A stretch of 53,721 bases of DNA from positions 1-53,721 of the forward strand of contig CAYOPW010000009.1 of the NCBI GenBank assembly GCA_964405975.1, read 5' to 3'. A program made the translations under genes and the position numbers. This document shows, piece by piece, positions 43,992 through 53,514 of this stretch. How positions within the stretch are numbered: position 1 is the first letter of the stretch; each line of letters begins with the position of its first letter. The stretch is from Hyphomicrobium_A sp964405975. GTDB taxonomy: Bacteria > Pseudomonadota > Alphaproteobacteria > Rhizobiales > Hyphomicrobiaceae. The notes under the pieces are model-generated. The model ran no database searches. It had not been told where the DNA came from and saw only the letters and a program-made list of their open reading frames with translations.

Positions 43992-45491
43992 ATGCAGGCG
44001 GCAATGCGCGCTTTGTCGGGTCTTTTGATCACGATCGTCACATGCGGTCTGCTGGGCTTGGCTGGTTGGAATTTGTATGCGTCGATCGCGGCAGCCGGTG
44101 GCAAGCGGCAGCCATCCTCGCGCGAGCGCTCGTATGCGGTGGATACCGGCACGCTAGAGGCCGCTTCGGCGCAGTCGCTGATCACGGCGTATGGTCAGAT
44201 CCATGCCTGGAACACGTTGGAAATCCGTGCGCCCGTGCAAGGGGCGATCACGGACCTTTCGTCCAGTTTTCGAGACGGGATGACCGTCGAGAAAGGCGAG
44301 CTTCTTTTTCGCATCGAACCTGAGACCCTAGAGCGGCGTGTCGTTGACGCGGAAGCCGCCGTTGCACAAGCGCGCTCTGAGCTTGTCGAGGCAACGGCAG
44401 CGCTTGAGCACTTGAAGTCCGAAGTCGCGACGGCCAATGCCCAAGTCGCCGTCCGCAAAAGCGACGTCGAACGCAAGACAACGCTTCGTGCGAGGAAGCT
44501 GGTAACCGCTACAGTCCTCGACGAAGTCGTCCTTGCGCTGTCAGCTGCTAAACAGGCGGTCACGGCCAAAGAGCAGGCCCTGCTCGCGGGCCAAAGCCGG
44601 ATCGAGCTTGCCACCCGCAAGGTTGAGCGTGCTGAACTCTCGCTGGCGGACGCGAGGAAGTCACGTGCCGACGCAAACTATCGTGCGCCTTTTTCAGGAC
44701 GCTTGGATGGCGTTGCGGCAACGTTAGGCGAGCGCGTGTCACAGAATGAGAAACTCGCGACGCTAATTGACCCGAATGCCCTTGAAGTTTCCTTGCGGCT
44801 GCGGCCACATGAATTCGCGCGTGTTCTGCCGTCCCATGCAACAGGCAAGCTCGCCCCTCTACCAATCACTGCCGTGCTCGATCTCAAGGATCGAACCGTC
44901 GAGGTCACTGGCGTTCTCGATAGACCCGCCGCTGTTACCGACGCGAGCCAGGGTGGGCGCATCGTGTTCGCCAAGCTCCTGGACGCCGGTAACAGCGCAA
45001 TGCGTCCGGGCGATTTTGTAACGGTCTACGTTAAGGAACCCGTACTCCAAAACGTTGCCGTAATCCCTGCGCAGGCCGCAACTGAAGACGGTCGAATTTT
45101 GCTTATCAACCCCGACAACAGGCTAACGGAAGTCAAAGCCCATATCGTTCGCCGGCAGAACGATGAGCTTATCGTTGATGGCGTTCCATTTGGCGCTCAC
45201 TACGTGAGCAGACGCCTTCCGTATCTCGCAGCCGGCGTGAAGGTTGAGCCGCGCAGCAAGCCCGGCTCTCCCGAAAAACTCGTTTCAACGCAGTCTGAAA
45301 GCCGCAGTTTTGAGATGGTGGCCTTGAGCCAGGCACGGCGAACCGCGCTTATTGCATATTTGAAGTCCAATACGTCCATGCCCGCTGCGAGAAGAGATCG
45401 TGCGATCAAGGCGCTTGGTGAGCCCAAAGCGCCGCGAAGGCTAATTGAGCGTCTAGAGCGGCAGATCGCCGGCAGTGAGGGCAGAACATGA
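43992..45491 (+). CDS. RND efflux periplasmic adaptor, second system
   Basis: A 499-residue MFP-family protein. One N-terminal membrane anchor, then IRAPVQGAITDLSSSFRDGM (first lipoyl half), a long coiled-coil hairpin, YRAPFSGRLDGVAATLGERV (second half), and a C-terminal extension of about 70 residues (ALSQARRTALIAYLKSNTSM onward) of a type seen in some alphaproteobacterial adaptors. GGAGG precedes ATG 43992. The stop overlaps the pump start. Confidence 0.88.
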   Translation: MQAAMRALSGLLITIVTCGLLGLAGWNLYASIAAAGGKRQPSSRERSYAVDTGTLEAASAQSLITAYGQIHAWNTLEIRAPVQGAITDLSSSFRDGMTVEKGELLFRIEPETLERRVVDAEAAVAQARSELVEATAALEHLKSEVATANAQVAVRKSDVERKTTLRARKLVTATVLDEVVLALSAAKQAVTAKEQALLAGQSRIELATRKVERAELSLADARKSRADANYRAPFSGRLDGVAATLGERVSQNEKLATLIDPNALEVSLRLRPHEFARVLPSHATGKLAPLPITAVLDLKDRTVEVTGVLDRPAAVTDASQGGRIVFAKLLDAGNSAMRPGDFVTVYVKEPVLQNVAVIPAQAATEDGRILLINPDNRLTEVKAHIVRRQNDELIVDGVPFGAHYVSRRLPYLAAGVKVEPRSKPGSPEKLVSTQSESRSFEMVALSQARRTALIAYLKSNTSMPAARRDRAIKALGEPKAPRRLIERLERQIAGSEGRT

Positions 45492-48400
45492 ACCGCCATA
45501 GTGGCGGACAGCCGGGCACGGGCGGGTTCCTCAGCTACTTCGTGCAACACCGGACAGCCGCGAATCTTTTGCTGGTGCTGATGGTTGTGGCTGGCGCCTA
45601 CGCAGCCTCCAAGATCCGCGCCCAGTTCTTCCCCGACGTCGTGATTGACACCATCTCGGTCACTATCTCTTGGCCTGGCGTTGGGCCGAAGGAAATGGAT
45701 GAAGCCGTCGTTACTCGTATAGAACCCAAATTGCGCGCTGTGGATGGCGTAAAGACATCGACGGCCACGGCTAAGCAAGGGTCCGCCACCGTCACGCTGG
45801 AATTCCACCCCAACTGGGACATGACGGCAGCGCAAAACGATGTGACTGCCGCCCTCAGTGAGGTCCGCGATCTCCCGGCGGACACCGAGAAGCCCGTTGT
45901 TCGCCGTGCGCGGTGGCGTGACCGCGTTACGAACGTTGTCATTAGCGGCAATGTCGGCGTCGAGCTGCTCGATCGCTACGCAGAGGAGCTTAAGAACAAA
46001 CTCTTTAGCATTGGCGTTACATCGACCAGCATTCAGGGCGTCTCCGATCCAATGATACGTGTCAACGTGCACCCCGAGGTCCTGGAGCGGCACAGGCTAA
46101 CGTTGCGTGAGATTGCGACGGCGGTCGGAGCTGAATCTGGAACGAAGCCCATCGGTGAAATTGAGGGCGGCAGTGCGCGCGTAAGAACGCCGGCGCGCGA
46201 CATGTCACCTGAGGCCCTCGGCGCAATTTCCGTGCGCTCCCTACCCGACGGATCCAAACTCATGCTGCGCGATGTGGCGCATATCGTGAATGAGGGACTG
46301 GATCGGACCGTGGCAATCTATCACGACGGAAAGCCAGCCATTGTTCTTCAGGTTCAGCGCGATGCTTCCGGCGACGCCATCGAAATTCAAAAGCAGGTTC
46401 AAAAAGCGGTTGCCGAACTCAAGCCGACGCTGCCCGCCGGCGTCGACATGTTTCTCGCGCATTCCCGCGCGGAAGCGATTTCTGATCGGCTCAATCTGTT
46501 AATCCGCAACGGTTTGAGCGGTCTCGTTGTCGTCGTCACGCTGCTGTTTCTGTTCCTGTCGTCTCGCACAGCATTTTGGGTCGTTGCAGGTATACCCGTG
46601 GCCATGGCGGCAACGGTGGCGCTGATGTACGTATTCGGCTTCACCTTCAACATGGTATCGCTATTCGCGCTTATCATCTGCCTGGGTATCGTTGTCGATG
46701 ACGCCATCGTTGTCGGAGAGCATGCTGATCACTTAGCGCAAAAGGGGCTGCCACCCGCCCAAGCGGCCACACAAGCCGCGCAACGCATGGCGGGCCCGGT
46801 TTTTGCAGCGTCGGCAACAACCGTCATTGCATTTTCCATACTCAGCCTGATTGGTGGCCGCTTCGGTTCCTTGATCTCCGACATTCCATTCACAGTGGCC
46901 GTCGTCTTGATCGCCAGCCTCGTGGAGTCGTTCCTGATTCTTCCAGCGCACATGCGCCATGCGCTGAGTGTGAAGCAGCGTAACTCGTGGATCGACCTGC
47001 CAAATCGAATCGTCAACCGGGGATTTGAGCGCTTTCGCGAAAACGCGTTCCGACCGTTTCTGCGAACCGTCGTGCGCTTTCGCTATCCAGTCGTTGCAAC
47101 AGTTATCCTTCTGCTCTCCCTGTCTGTTTCCGCACTGTACGACAAAACCGTCGGATGGAAGTTCTTTTCCGCGCCGGAACGGGGCGTCGTGCGCGCTAAT
47201 CTGGCGATGCTGCCGGGCGCCACGCGCGCGGACACGAAGCTCATGGTCGATGAACTCGACCGCGCATTAAAGGTGGTTGACGCACACTACGCGCAAACGT
47301 ATGGCCAGGCCCCCGTTAAGGTGGCGATGGGAAGGGTGGGCGGTACGGCCGGCCGCCGGGGACTGGCGGGCGCCGACACCAAGGATCCAGATCTTCTCGC
47401 CGGATATGAAATTGAGTTGATCGATCCAGATGAACGCCCTTACTCAGCTTTCCAGCTCATTCGTGACTGGCGGGCCGAGATTAACAAGCATCCCCTACTG
47501 GAGACACTGGCTTTGCGCGGCGAGCGCTCAGGCCCCGGTGGAGATGCGATCGACATTCGTCTTTCGGGCGCTGATGAGATCACGCTGAAAGAGGCTGCCG
47601 AGGCGATCAAGGCTGCACTTGCGCAGTACCCGGCTGCAAGTAGCGTCGAAGACGATCTTGCCTACGACAAGCCCGAGCTGCTCGTGACGGTAACGCCTAA
47701 AGGTGAGGCAATGGGCTTTACCACCGCGGGAGTCGCACAGGCTTTGCGGGCGCGCTTGGAAGGCATTGATGCGGTGCGCCTGCCGCAGGGCACGCGTGAA
47801 CTGATCGTGAAGATTCAACTTCCCGAAACCGAAGTCGGCCCCCAATACCTGCACAAGGCGTCGGTACCGCTGGCGGGCGGCGGCTTTGCTGCTCTCACTG
47901 AGATTGCCGAAATTCGTGAAGTTCACGGCTTCTCTTCTATTCGCCGAGAAAACGGCAAACGGACACTTTCTGTGAAAGGTGATCTCCCCGACGACGCGGC
48001 AGCGAGCACCGAGGTAATGACCGCGCTTAAAGAACATATACTGCCCGACATCAGTACTCGCTATGGCATATCCTGGTCGCTCGGCGGTCTGGCCGAACAG
48101 GAAAGCGACTTCCTTTCCGAAGCCGTCATTGGCCTTTTGCTTGCCCTTGCCGGGATCTATCTCACTCTGGCATGGGTCTTTGGGTCTTGGGCGCGTCCCG
48201 TCATTGTAATGCTCGTTATCCCGCTCGGCCTCATCGGCGCGATTTGGGGCCACTGGCTGCACGGCCTTCCGCTCTCAATGTTCTCGGTGGTGGGATTGCT
48301 TGGCATGATCGGTATCGTCATAAATGACTCGATAGTTCTGGTGAGCACGATCGACGAGCACGCCCGGCGCAAAGACATCTTGACGGCAATTGTCGACGGC

Positions 48401-48688
48401 TCGTCTGACCGCCTCCGGGCCGTCATGTTGACCACGCTCACCACCGTTGGCGGGCTCACACCCCTCTTGTTTGAGACGAGCCGCCAGGCGCTGTTCCTGA
48501 AACCAACCGTCATCACGCTGGCATATGGTCTAGGGTTCGCCGTCTTTCTCGTTTTGCTTGTCACCCCGGCCACGCTTGCCATTCAGCATGACGTGGCGCT
48601 GCGCCTCAAAAGTATGCGCCTGCTGGCGCAGATATCCTGGAGAAGCAAGGCGGGTGCCGGTTTACCCGCTTCCAACAAGACCCGCTAA
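45488..48688 (+). CDS. RND efflux inner-membrane transporter, second system
   Basis: A 1066-residue RND pump with the proton-relay pair Asp404-Asp405 in GIVVDDAIVVGEH, where the usual asparagine after the glutamate is histidine. The FFPDVVIDTISVTISWPG opening and the C-terminal RAVMLTTLTTVGGLTPL are typical. It starts with an ATGA overlap to the adaptor. No outer-membrane factor is adjacent; the one at 18795-20444 or a distant one could serve. Substrate unknown. Confidence 0.9.
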   Translation: MNRHSGGQPGTGGFLSYFVQHRTAANLLLVLMVVAGAYAASKIRAQFFPDVVIDTISVTISWPGVGPKEMDEAVVTRIEPKLRAVDGVKTSTATAKQGSATVTLEFHPNWDMTAAQNDVTAALSEVRDLPADTEKPVVRRARWRDRVTNVVISGNVGVELLDRYAEELKNKLFSIGVTSTSIQGVSDPMIRVNVHPEVLERHRLTLREIATAVGAESGTKPIGEIEGGSARVRTPARDMSPEALGAISVRSLPDGSKLMLRDVAHIVNEGLDRTVAIYHDGKPAIVLQVQRDASGDAIEIQKQVQKAVAELKPTLPAGVDMFLAHSRAEAISDRLNLLIRNGLSGLVVVVTLLFLFLSSRTAFWVVAGIPVAMAATVALMYVFGFTFNMVSLFALIICLGIVVDDAIVVGEHADHLAQKGLPPAQAATQAAQRMAGPVFAASATTVIAFSILSLIGGRFGSLISDIPFTVAVVLIASLVESFLILPAHMRHALSVKQRNSWIDLPNRIVNRGFERFRENAFRPFLRTVVRFRYPVVATVILLLSLSVSALYDKTVGWKFFSAPERGVVRANLAMLPGATRADTKLMVDELDRALKVVDAHYAQTYGQAPVKVAMGRVGGTAGRRGLAGADTKDPDLLAGYEIELIDPDERPYSAFQLIRDWRAEINKHPLLETLALRGERSGPGGDAIDIRLSGADEITLKEAAEAIKAALAQYPAASSVEDDLAYDKPELLVTVTPKGEAMGFTTAGVAQALRARLEGIDAVRLPQGTRELIVKIQLPETEVGPQYLHKASVPLAGGGFAALTEIAEIREVHGFSSIRRENGKRTLSVKGDLPDDAAASTEVMTALKEHILPDISTRYGISWSLGGLAEQESDFLSEAVIGLLLALAGIYLTLAWVFGSWARPVIVMLVIPLGLIGAIWGHWLHGLPLSMFSVVGLLGMIGIVINDSIVLVSTIDEHARRKDILTAIVDGSSDRLRAVMLTTLTTVGGLTPLLFETSRQALFLKPTVITLAYGLGFAVFLVLLVTPATLAIQHDVALRLKSMRLLAQISWRSKAGAGLPASNKTR

Positions 48689-48986
48689 TGCTTGCGATCA
48701 GCGTTGAACTGCTTCGTCTTCCGGGAAAGGCGAAGGCCGCTTGTTTTATCGAGAAAGCCACCTTCAGCGGATAGAGGCGAACGGACCGGAACTCTGGCCG
48801 GCCCTCAAGGCATCAGTCATGAGTGCCGGGTCGTCGGGCAATGGCGGCGGCGTTGAGCGCGCTAGCTGACTTGAGAGCGCCGCCCTCACGTCGCTCTATG
48901 ATCCCCGCTGCATCGCTGGTTCAGAACATAACCTTGCGATCCGAATGTGACACTGTGCGCTTTTCTTTGCGACGAGCGGCAGATCA

Positions 48987-50114
48987 TCATGGTGTCGCGC
49001 CCAAGGCTTTCAGACTGTCTGTTGCGAGTTTGTTGGAGGGATCGATCGCGAGGGCCTTGCGAAAATCCGTTATCGCGCGCTCAACGTCACCCTTTTGCGC
49101 GTAGGCCGCGCCCCGTTCCAAATAGGCCTTTGCGTAATTTGGATCAATCGCAATAGCTTTGTCATAGTCGGCGATGGCACGGCCAACGTCACCCTTGTTT
49201 TTGTAGGCGATCCCCCGATTGTTATAGGCCAGAGCATCTTTGGGGTTGAGCGTTATGGCCTTGCTCCAGTCGGCGATAGCGCGATCCGTTTCGCCCTTTC
49301 GCGCGTGAGCAGCACCGCGGTTCGTGTAGGCTTTGGCATAAGAGGAGTCGATCGCAATCGCCTTGGTGTAGTCCTCGATGGCTTGATCGACCTCGCCTTT
49401 GCGATAATAAGCGGCGCCTCGATTGTAGTAGAAATCGGCATCCTTCGGGTTGAGCGCGATAGCCTTGGCGTAGTCAGCAATGGCGCGATCGGCATCGCCC
49501 TTGCGATAATAATAGGCAACGCCTCGATTGTAGTAGGCAAGGGCGCGTTTGGGATCGATCGCAATTGACTTGGTGTAGTCGGCGATAGCACGATCGACGT
49601 CGCCCTTACGGTAATAGGCGGAACCGCGGTTGCTATAGGCAAGTGCGAAATTCGGGTCTAGGGCGATAGCTTTGTCATGGTCGGCGAGTGCGCGATCGAT
49701 ATCGCCTTTCTTTTTGTAGGCCACACCCCGGTTAGTAAAGGCGAGCGCGAGGTTCGGATCGATCGCGATGGCGTTCGTATAGTCGGCAATGGCAAAGTCG
49801 ACCTTTCCCTTGTCATCGTAGGCGTTGCCGCGATTGTAATAAAGGTCGGCCTCTTTGGGCTTCAAGGCGATAGCGTTGGTATAGTCAGCGATAGCACGAT
49901 CGAGATCGCCCTTCTCTTTGTAGGCGTTGCCGCGGGTGTAGTAGGCGCTCGCTCTGATGCCGTCGCTTTCCCGTTTCCCACGCTCAATTATAGATGTGCA
50001 GTCACGAATCTGCTGCTCAGGATCGCCGACCTGAGTGCAGTCGCTCTGTTGATCAGAACAGGATCCCGTTACAGCCAGCGTTAGCACGAGTACAGCCATA
50101 AGAGGCCGGGCCAT
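48987..50114 (-). CDS. TPR-repeat protein, probable lipoprotein
   Basis: A 375-residue protein with a signal peptide and a possible lipidation cysteine at residue 19 (VTGSC, an imperfect lipobox). The rest is about nine tandem 34-residue TPR units of the form AYYNRGxAYxxKGDxDRAIADYxKAIAIDP. One unit carries one extra residue (AYYYRKGDADRA). The repeats are so alike that DNA-level repetition of about 102 bases is visible. Such proteins scaffold envelope assemblies. GGAGG lies 5 bases before ATG 50114. Confidence 0.85.
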   Translation of the reverse strand: MARPLMAVLVLTLAVTGSCSDQQSDCTQVGDPEQQIRDCTSIIERGKRESDGIRASAYYTRGNAYKEKGDLDRAIADYTNAIALKPKEADLYYNRGNAYDDKGKVDFAIADYTNAIAIDPNLALAFTNRGVAYKKKGDIDRALADHDKAIALDPNFALAYSNRGSAYYRKGDVDRAIADYTKSIAIDPKRALAYYNRGVAYYYRKGDADRAIADYAKAIALNPKDADFYYNRGAAYYRKGEVDQAIEDYTKAIAIDSSYAKAYTNRGAAHARKGETDRAIADWSKAITLNPKDALAYNNRGIAYKNKGDVGRAIADYDKAIAIDPNYAKAYLERGAAYAQKGDVERAITDFRKALAIDPSNKLATDSLKALGATP

Positions 50115-50366
50115 CCGCACCTCCAAGTCAACTATCTTAGAGAGCCAGTTCTCTCACGATATGCCCTGACAGTCTTATGCAGAACTTGGCTGCAAGATTA
50201 TTCACTCGTAGAATTATATGTGGGGTTTGGGCAGAAATACTATGATATCGGCTGATGTTGCTTAGCGGACGCGCTACGTACCAGGCCCCTTGTCTGCGCT
50301 TTGGTACAAAGTACAGAAGGCCCGATAAGAAGAGCTGTCATCAATGCAAGTGGCGGGAGCAGCGTG

Positions 50367-50606
50367 ATGTCAACTTTCACCGTTCGTCACGGAAAACGTT
50401 ATCAGGCAGGTATCGAGCTTGGCCTCATTGAGCAACTTGCGAGCAATGAGATGATAGCTGCCAAGCTGCGCAACGTCGGATTTGAGGACGTCCACGTCTC
50501 TGGAGAGGGCACAACGCGCCACGCCAAGGCCCTTTGGCCGGGGCCCGATACGAGCGCGGCCTTGCCGTCACAGATCACGTCAGTTTCAGAGATCGACGAG
50601 GCGTGA
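50367..50606 (+). CDS. 79-residue basic protein, unrecognised
   Basis: MSTFTVRHGKRYQAGIELGL is followed by EQLASNEMIAAKLRNVGFEDVHVSG and a tail with WPGPDTSAALPSQI. I think it is a small conserved protein of alphaproteobacteria with unknown function. GGGAG precedes ATG 50367; the frame opens earlier at 50301 without a site. Nothing else is seen in 50115-50366. Confidence 0.6.
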   Translation: MSTFTVRHGKRYQAGIELGLIEQLASNEMIAAKLRNVGFEDVHVSGEGTTRHAKALWPGPDTSAALPSQITSVSEIDEA

Positions 50607-50676
50607 GTGAATACATTCCTTGAGCATATCGGAATGAAATCCGACCCTGTCTGTCACAGCCGCGCTTGCCGGCTAG

Positions 50677-50832
50677 TCACGGAGAAACATCAACACCGAG
50701 ATCGTTTGCCGCCTGCAACACCAAGTGCTCCTGAGCAGGCGCCGAGTTCGTTGCTATGATGGCAGAGGCGAATAGAACAACAGAAAAACAAGCAACGGTC
50801 ATTGTGAAATAGACGGCCTTAAGCGTGCCCAT
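50677..50832 (-). CDS. 51-residue secreted or membrane-anchored small protein
   Basis: MGTLKAVYFTMTVACFSVVL reads as a signal peptide or membrane helix, ending near APAQ, with a short acidic tail. GAGGGA lies 8 bases before ATG 50832. No known family. Confidence 0.5.
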   Translation of the reverse strand: MGTLKAVYFTMTVACFSVVLFASAIIATNSAPAQEHLVLQAANDLGVDVSP

Positions 50833-51475
50833 TGTGCTGGTCCCTCGTTTCAAACTTCCCCCGATTGTCCTCAGAATAAATTTAATGATCTGACGATAAC
50901 CGAGCGAGGAGTTTAGTAGTGCTAAGTGTCGAACCGTGGGAAGAACTCGGGCATTCCTGGGGCACCTAAAGGCATTTCCTGGAAGAGCGATCAGACCTGA
51001 GCGAAAATTGAGTGTCGCGTCATTAGGTGTAGTCGCGCACCCGCCTAATTAACGAGGAAGAGACTGCCTTCCCCAATGCGCACGATGGCCCTGTAAACCA
51101 TGAGTTCCAGATGGACCTTGATCTTGCAGCGCTTGATGCGTCAGATATTACGCTTGGCGAGCGCCATTGATGGAATTGGATCCTATACCGTCACGCGCGC
51201 GCCTCGGCTGGCCTCGAACACTCGCATCGGGGCCAGCTCCGTGTCGGCTAGAATCATGATCGCGACATGTGTCATCTTGATCCCCAGACCGATGCATTGG
51301 CTCAAGCCGCCGTTGCCCTCAGGTGTATAGGATTGACGTTGAATTCTGGGCCACTGCGGCTAGGGGAGCACCTCAGACGATCGCCATGCTTTGGCACAAG
51401 TCTCAATTCGTTTGGCCGCGCGAAAATGACATTTTCCTCGTCTGCGCCGGTTATCAATTCGACCCACCACGCCAA
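50833..51475. other. 640-base stretch without a supported gene
   Basis: Only short frames without ribosome-binding sites occur on either strand. A 30-codon minus-strand stretch near 51180-51275 (MTHVAIMILADTE) vaguely recalls DsrE-type proteins and could be a remnant, but it is too short to call. Confidence 0.3.
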
Positions 51476-51619
51476 TTAGCCAGACAAGCCAAACCCGCTC
51501 CATAACAAGAGCCCGATACCAAAGGCAAAGCATACACTGCCGATCACCTTGTCTATTAGGTCGGACCCATCAGGCTTACCGGCCGATGACGTCGTAGCGC
51601 GTGGTTGTTCGACTTTCAT
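51476..51619 (-). CDS. 47-residue single-helix membrane protein
   Basis: MKVEQPRATTSSAGKPDGSD leads into one hydrophobic helix (VIGSVCFAFGIGLLLWSGF). GGAG lies 6 bases before ATG 51619. It begins 10 bases after the stop of the 70-residue gene upstream. Function unknown. Confidence 0.55.
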   Translation of the reverse strand: MKVEQPRATTSSAGKPDGSDLIDKVIGSVCFAFGIGLLLWSGFGLSG

Positions 51620-51629
51620 TCCCGCTCCA

Positions 51630-51842
51630 CTATTGTGGCGTCCAGTCACCGTCGCCGGTGCTGCCGCCTGAGCCTGCGTACCGCGAGCACCACGCGCGTA
51701 ACGCTTGAGCGGCGCGCGCGGCTTTGAATTGCCTCTTCATGGTCGTCTCGGCCAGTTTGCAACTCGCCTCGTCGCCGAATTCGTGACTGGTTACGGTGTA
51801 ACCGCTAGACGAGGCGATCATGACCATGAGTACGTATTTCAT
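51630..51842 (-). CDS. 70-residue small secreted protein, unrecognised
   Basis: MKYVLMVMIASSSGYTVTSH is a short hydrophobic leader; the rest has two cysteines (ASCK and AWCS) and a glycine-rich end. GGAGACGGG lies upstream of ATG 51842. Likely exported; function unknown. Confidence 0.55.
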   Translation of the reverse strand: MKYVLMVMIASSSGYTVTSHEFGDEASCKLAETTMKRQFKAARAAQALRAWCSRYAGSGGSTGDGDWTPQ

Positions 51843-51855
51843 CGCCCGTCTCCGT

Positions 51856-52152
51856 TCAGAAATCTTCTCGCTGTTTGGCGATGCGCTTGCGTTGCTCGTA
51901 GATCCTGCGCTTTTCTCTAGCTATTTCGTGATAGAGGGCGCACCTGCGTTGTGTCATTAGCTCTTCCAAGCGTGAGTTACTTGAACGCTCTTGGCGATCG
52001 CGTTGACACGCCCTCGCATCAGTCTCTGCCTGCCGGACCTGTCTCAGGTCATAGGCATCACCACTGCTGCCGCCAACCAGCACAAGGTCTTCGCCATGAG
52101 TACGATGAACGACCACCATGGTCGCCAGCGCGCTTAAAAGTACCCATCTCAT
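51856..52152 (-). CDS. 98-residue secreted protein with a charged helical tail
   Basis: A signal peptide (MRWVLLSALATMVVVHRTHG) is followed by a strongly charged coiled-coil-like region with two cysteines (RACQRD and RRCALY). The start at 52152 is chosen because it begins the signal peptide; the frame opens at 52185. No family known. Part of a run of small minus-strand genes from 52.5 to 51.5 kb. Confidence 0.5.
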   Translation of the reverse strand: MRWVLLSALATMVVVHRTHGEDLVLVGGSSGDAYDLRQVRQAETDARACQRDRQERSSNSRLEELMTQRRCALYHEIAREKRRIYEQRKRIAKQREDF

Positions 52153-52172
52153 CGTGAGCGCCCTATTCCTCG

Positions 52173-52484
52173 CTATTGCGGCCAATCACTTGTGTTCGCC
52201 GGAGCAGCCAGAAGCGCCGCTTCGAGCTTTTCGTTGAACAAGCGCGTAAAAAACTTGACGGCGTCGACCTCATCTTGATTCGCAGCCTTGCTGCACTGGA
52301 CGGCCGCGTGTCTGCAGGCTGCGGCGGATAACTCGCATAACGTGGAAAGCATGCCTAACTGGCTGCCCGGCATTTCGTCCAAGCCATATTTCTTGGCTTC
52401 TTCGTCGCGCTCTTCTGCGAGCTTCAGGTATTCGCTCGATGCTTTTTCCTGATAGTCCGTGAAATCGTCTTCTGGTCCCCTCAT
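52173..52484 (-). CDS. 103-residue acidic helical protein, unrecognised
   Basis: MRGPEDDFTDYQEKASSEYL is followed by helices with four cysteines (LCEL, ACRH and QCSK among them) and a C-terminal ALLAAPANTSDWPQ. Start 52484 removes an unlikely arginine-rich leader present in the longer frame from 52658. Function unknown. Confidence 0.5.
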   Translation of the reverse strand: MRGPEDDFTDYQEKASSEYLKLAEERDEEAKKYGLDEMPGSQLGMLSTLCELSAAACRHAAVQCSKAANQDEVDAVKFFTRLFNEKLEAALLAAPANTSDWPQ

Positions 52485-52857
52485 CTGCGTGCCCCTGTAG
52501 CTTCCTTGAGCAGCTCGAGATCTAATTTTACGCGATTCACCAGCGGCATCGGGGCCACAGAGCCGATGACATCTTACGGGTTGACTGAGGTTGGAGATTC
52601 GGACGCGACTGAATTCGAACGTATGGCGGCTGCGATGCGCAAAATTCCATATGCGCAAAGGCCATATGTGAGGCTGCGAAAGCTTGCGTTGTTCCTACAA
52701 AGGTGTCCGAACCCTAAGCAAAGACATCTCAGCGTATGTCCACATTCGGGGCCAAAACAAATAAGCCTTGGGGTGGGATACCTTGGGATGGGTTAGCTTC
52801 GTGACGCCCGACTAAGCCTGACCTGGGGTGGCAAAGTGTGAAGCCCGCTCCAGCGCG

Positions 52858-53514
52858 TCACGAACCTCTTACAATTGCAACGGCGCCCGTTACCGCGGCA
52901 AAGTGAAAGCACGATGCTGCCAAGACAAATGCGTGCCAAATGGCGTTATGATATCGGAGCTTGCTCCAAAGATGAAAGGCGACGCCTATCGTGTACAGGC
53001 ATCCCCCAATCGCGAGCAGAAGAAGTACGGATGGTGTAACAGCGAGCGTTAGGGGAACCAGTACCAGAATTCCAGACCACCCCAAGGCTAGGTAAAGGAC
53101 ATAGGATGTCCGCACGAACCGCTCTGGCCATAGCAGCTTGGTCGCAACTCCCAGCACACCGATAGACCAAACAGAACCTAGCAGCGAATAGCCGACCAAC
53201 CCGCCCAACTTCACGACGGCGAAGGGTGTGTAGGTTGCAGCAATCTTCACGTAAATCGCGGCTTGATCAAAGCGCCGCAGGATGGCCTTAAGAGCGGGCC
53301 GGTTGATCAGATGATATGCTGCCGAGCATCCGAATACGGCGACGAGCCCGACCCCATATATCGCCACGCTGACGAACGACAGTGAAGGCAGGTGGCGGAA
53401 GGCGAAGATGACAAGCGCCACGGCCGCTACAAGGCTAGCTATCACACCAATGACATGCAGCACACCATCAGCGACGCGCTCGCCTATGGTGTACTTAGGA
53501 AAACTGTCGGGCAT
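52858..53514 (-). CDS. Hemolysin III (PAQR-like) family membrane protein
   Basis: A 218-residue protein with seven membrane helices and the family motifs SAAYHL, FDQAAIYVKIAATYTPFA and HAFVLAASCFHFAAV. The conserved histidines and aspartate suggest metal-dependent membrane hydrolase chemistry as in PAQR relatives; the haemolysin name is historical. ATG 53514 begins MPDSFPKYTIGERVADG, the usual N-terminus. The region beyond 53640 to the window end shows no gene. Confidence 0.85.
   Translation of the reverse strand: MPDSFPKYTIGERVADGVLHVIGVIASLVAAVALVIFAFRHLPSLSFVSVAIYGVGLVAVFGCSAAYHLINRPALKAILRRFDQAAIYVKIAATYTPFAVVKLGGLVGYSLLGSVWSIGVLGVATKLLWPERFVRTSYVLYLALGWSGILVLVPLTLAVTPSVLLLLAIGGCLYTIGVAFHLWSKLRYHNAIWHAFVLAASCFHFAAVTGAVAIVRGS

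Noticed and set aside
52506..52796. A 96-codon plus-strand frame with a helix-like FERMAAAMRKIP segment
   Set aside because: It has a poor start, overlaps an opposing frame and matches no family I know; a sigma-factor remnant is only a guess.
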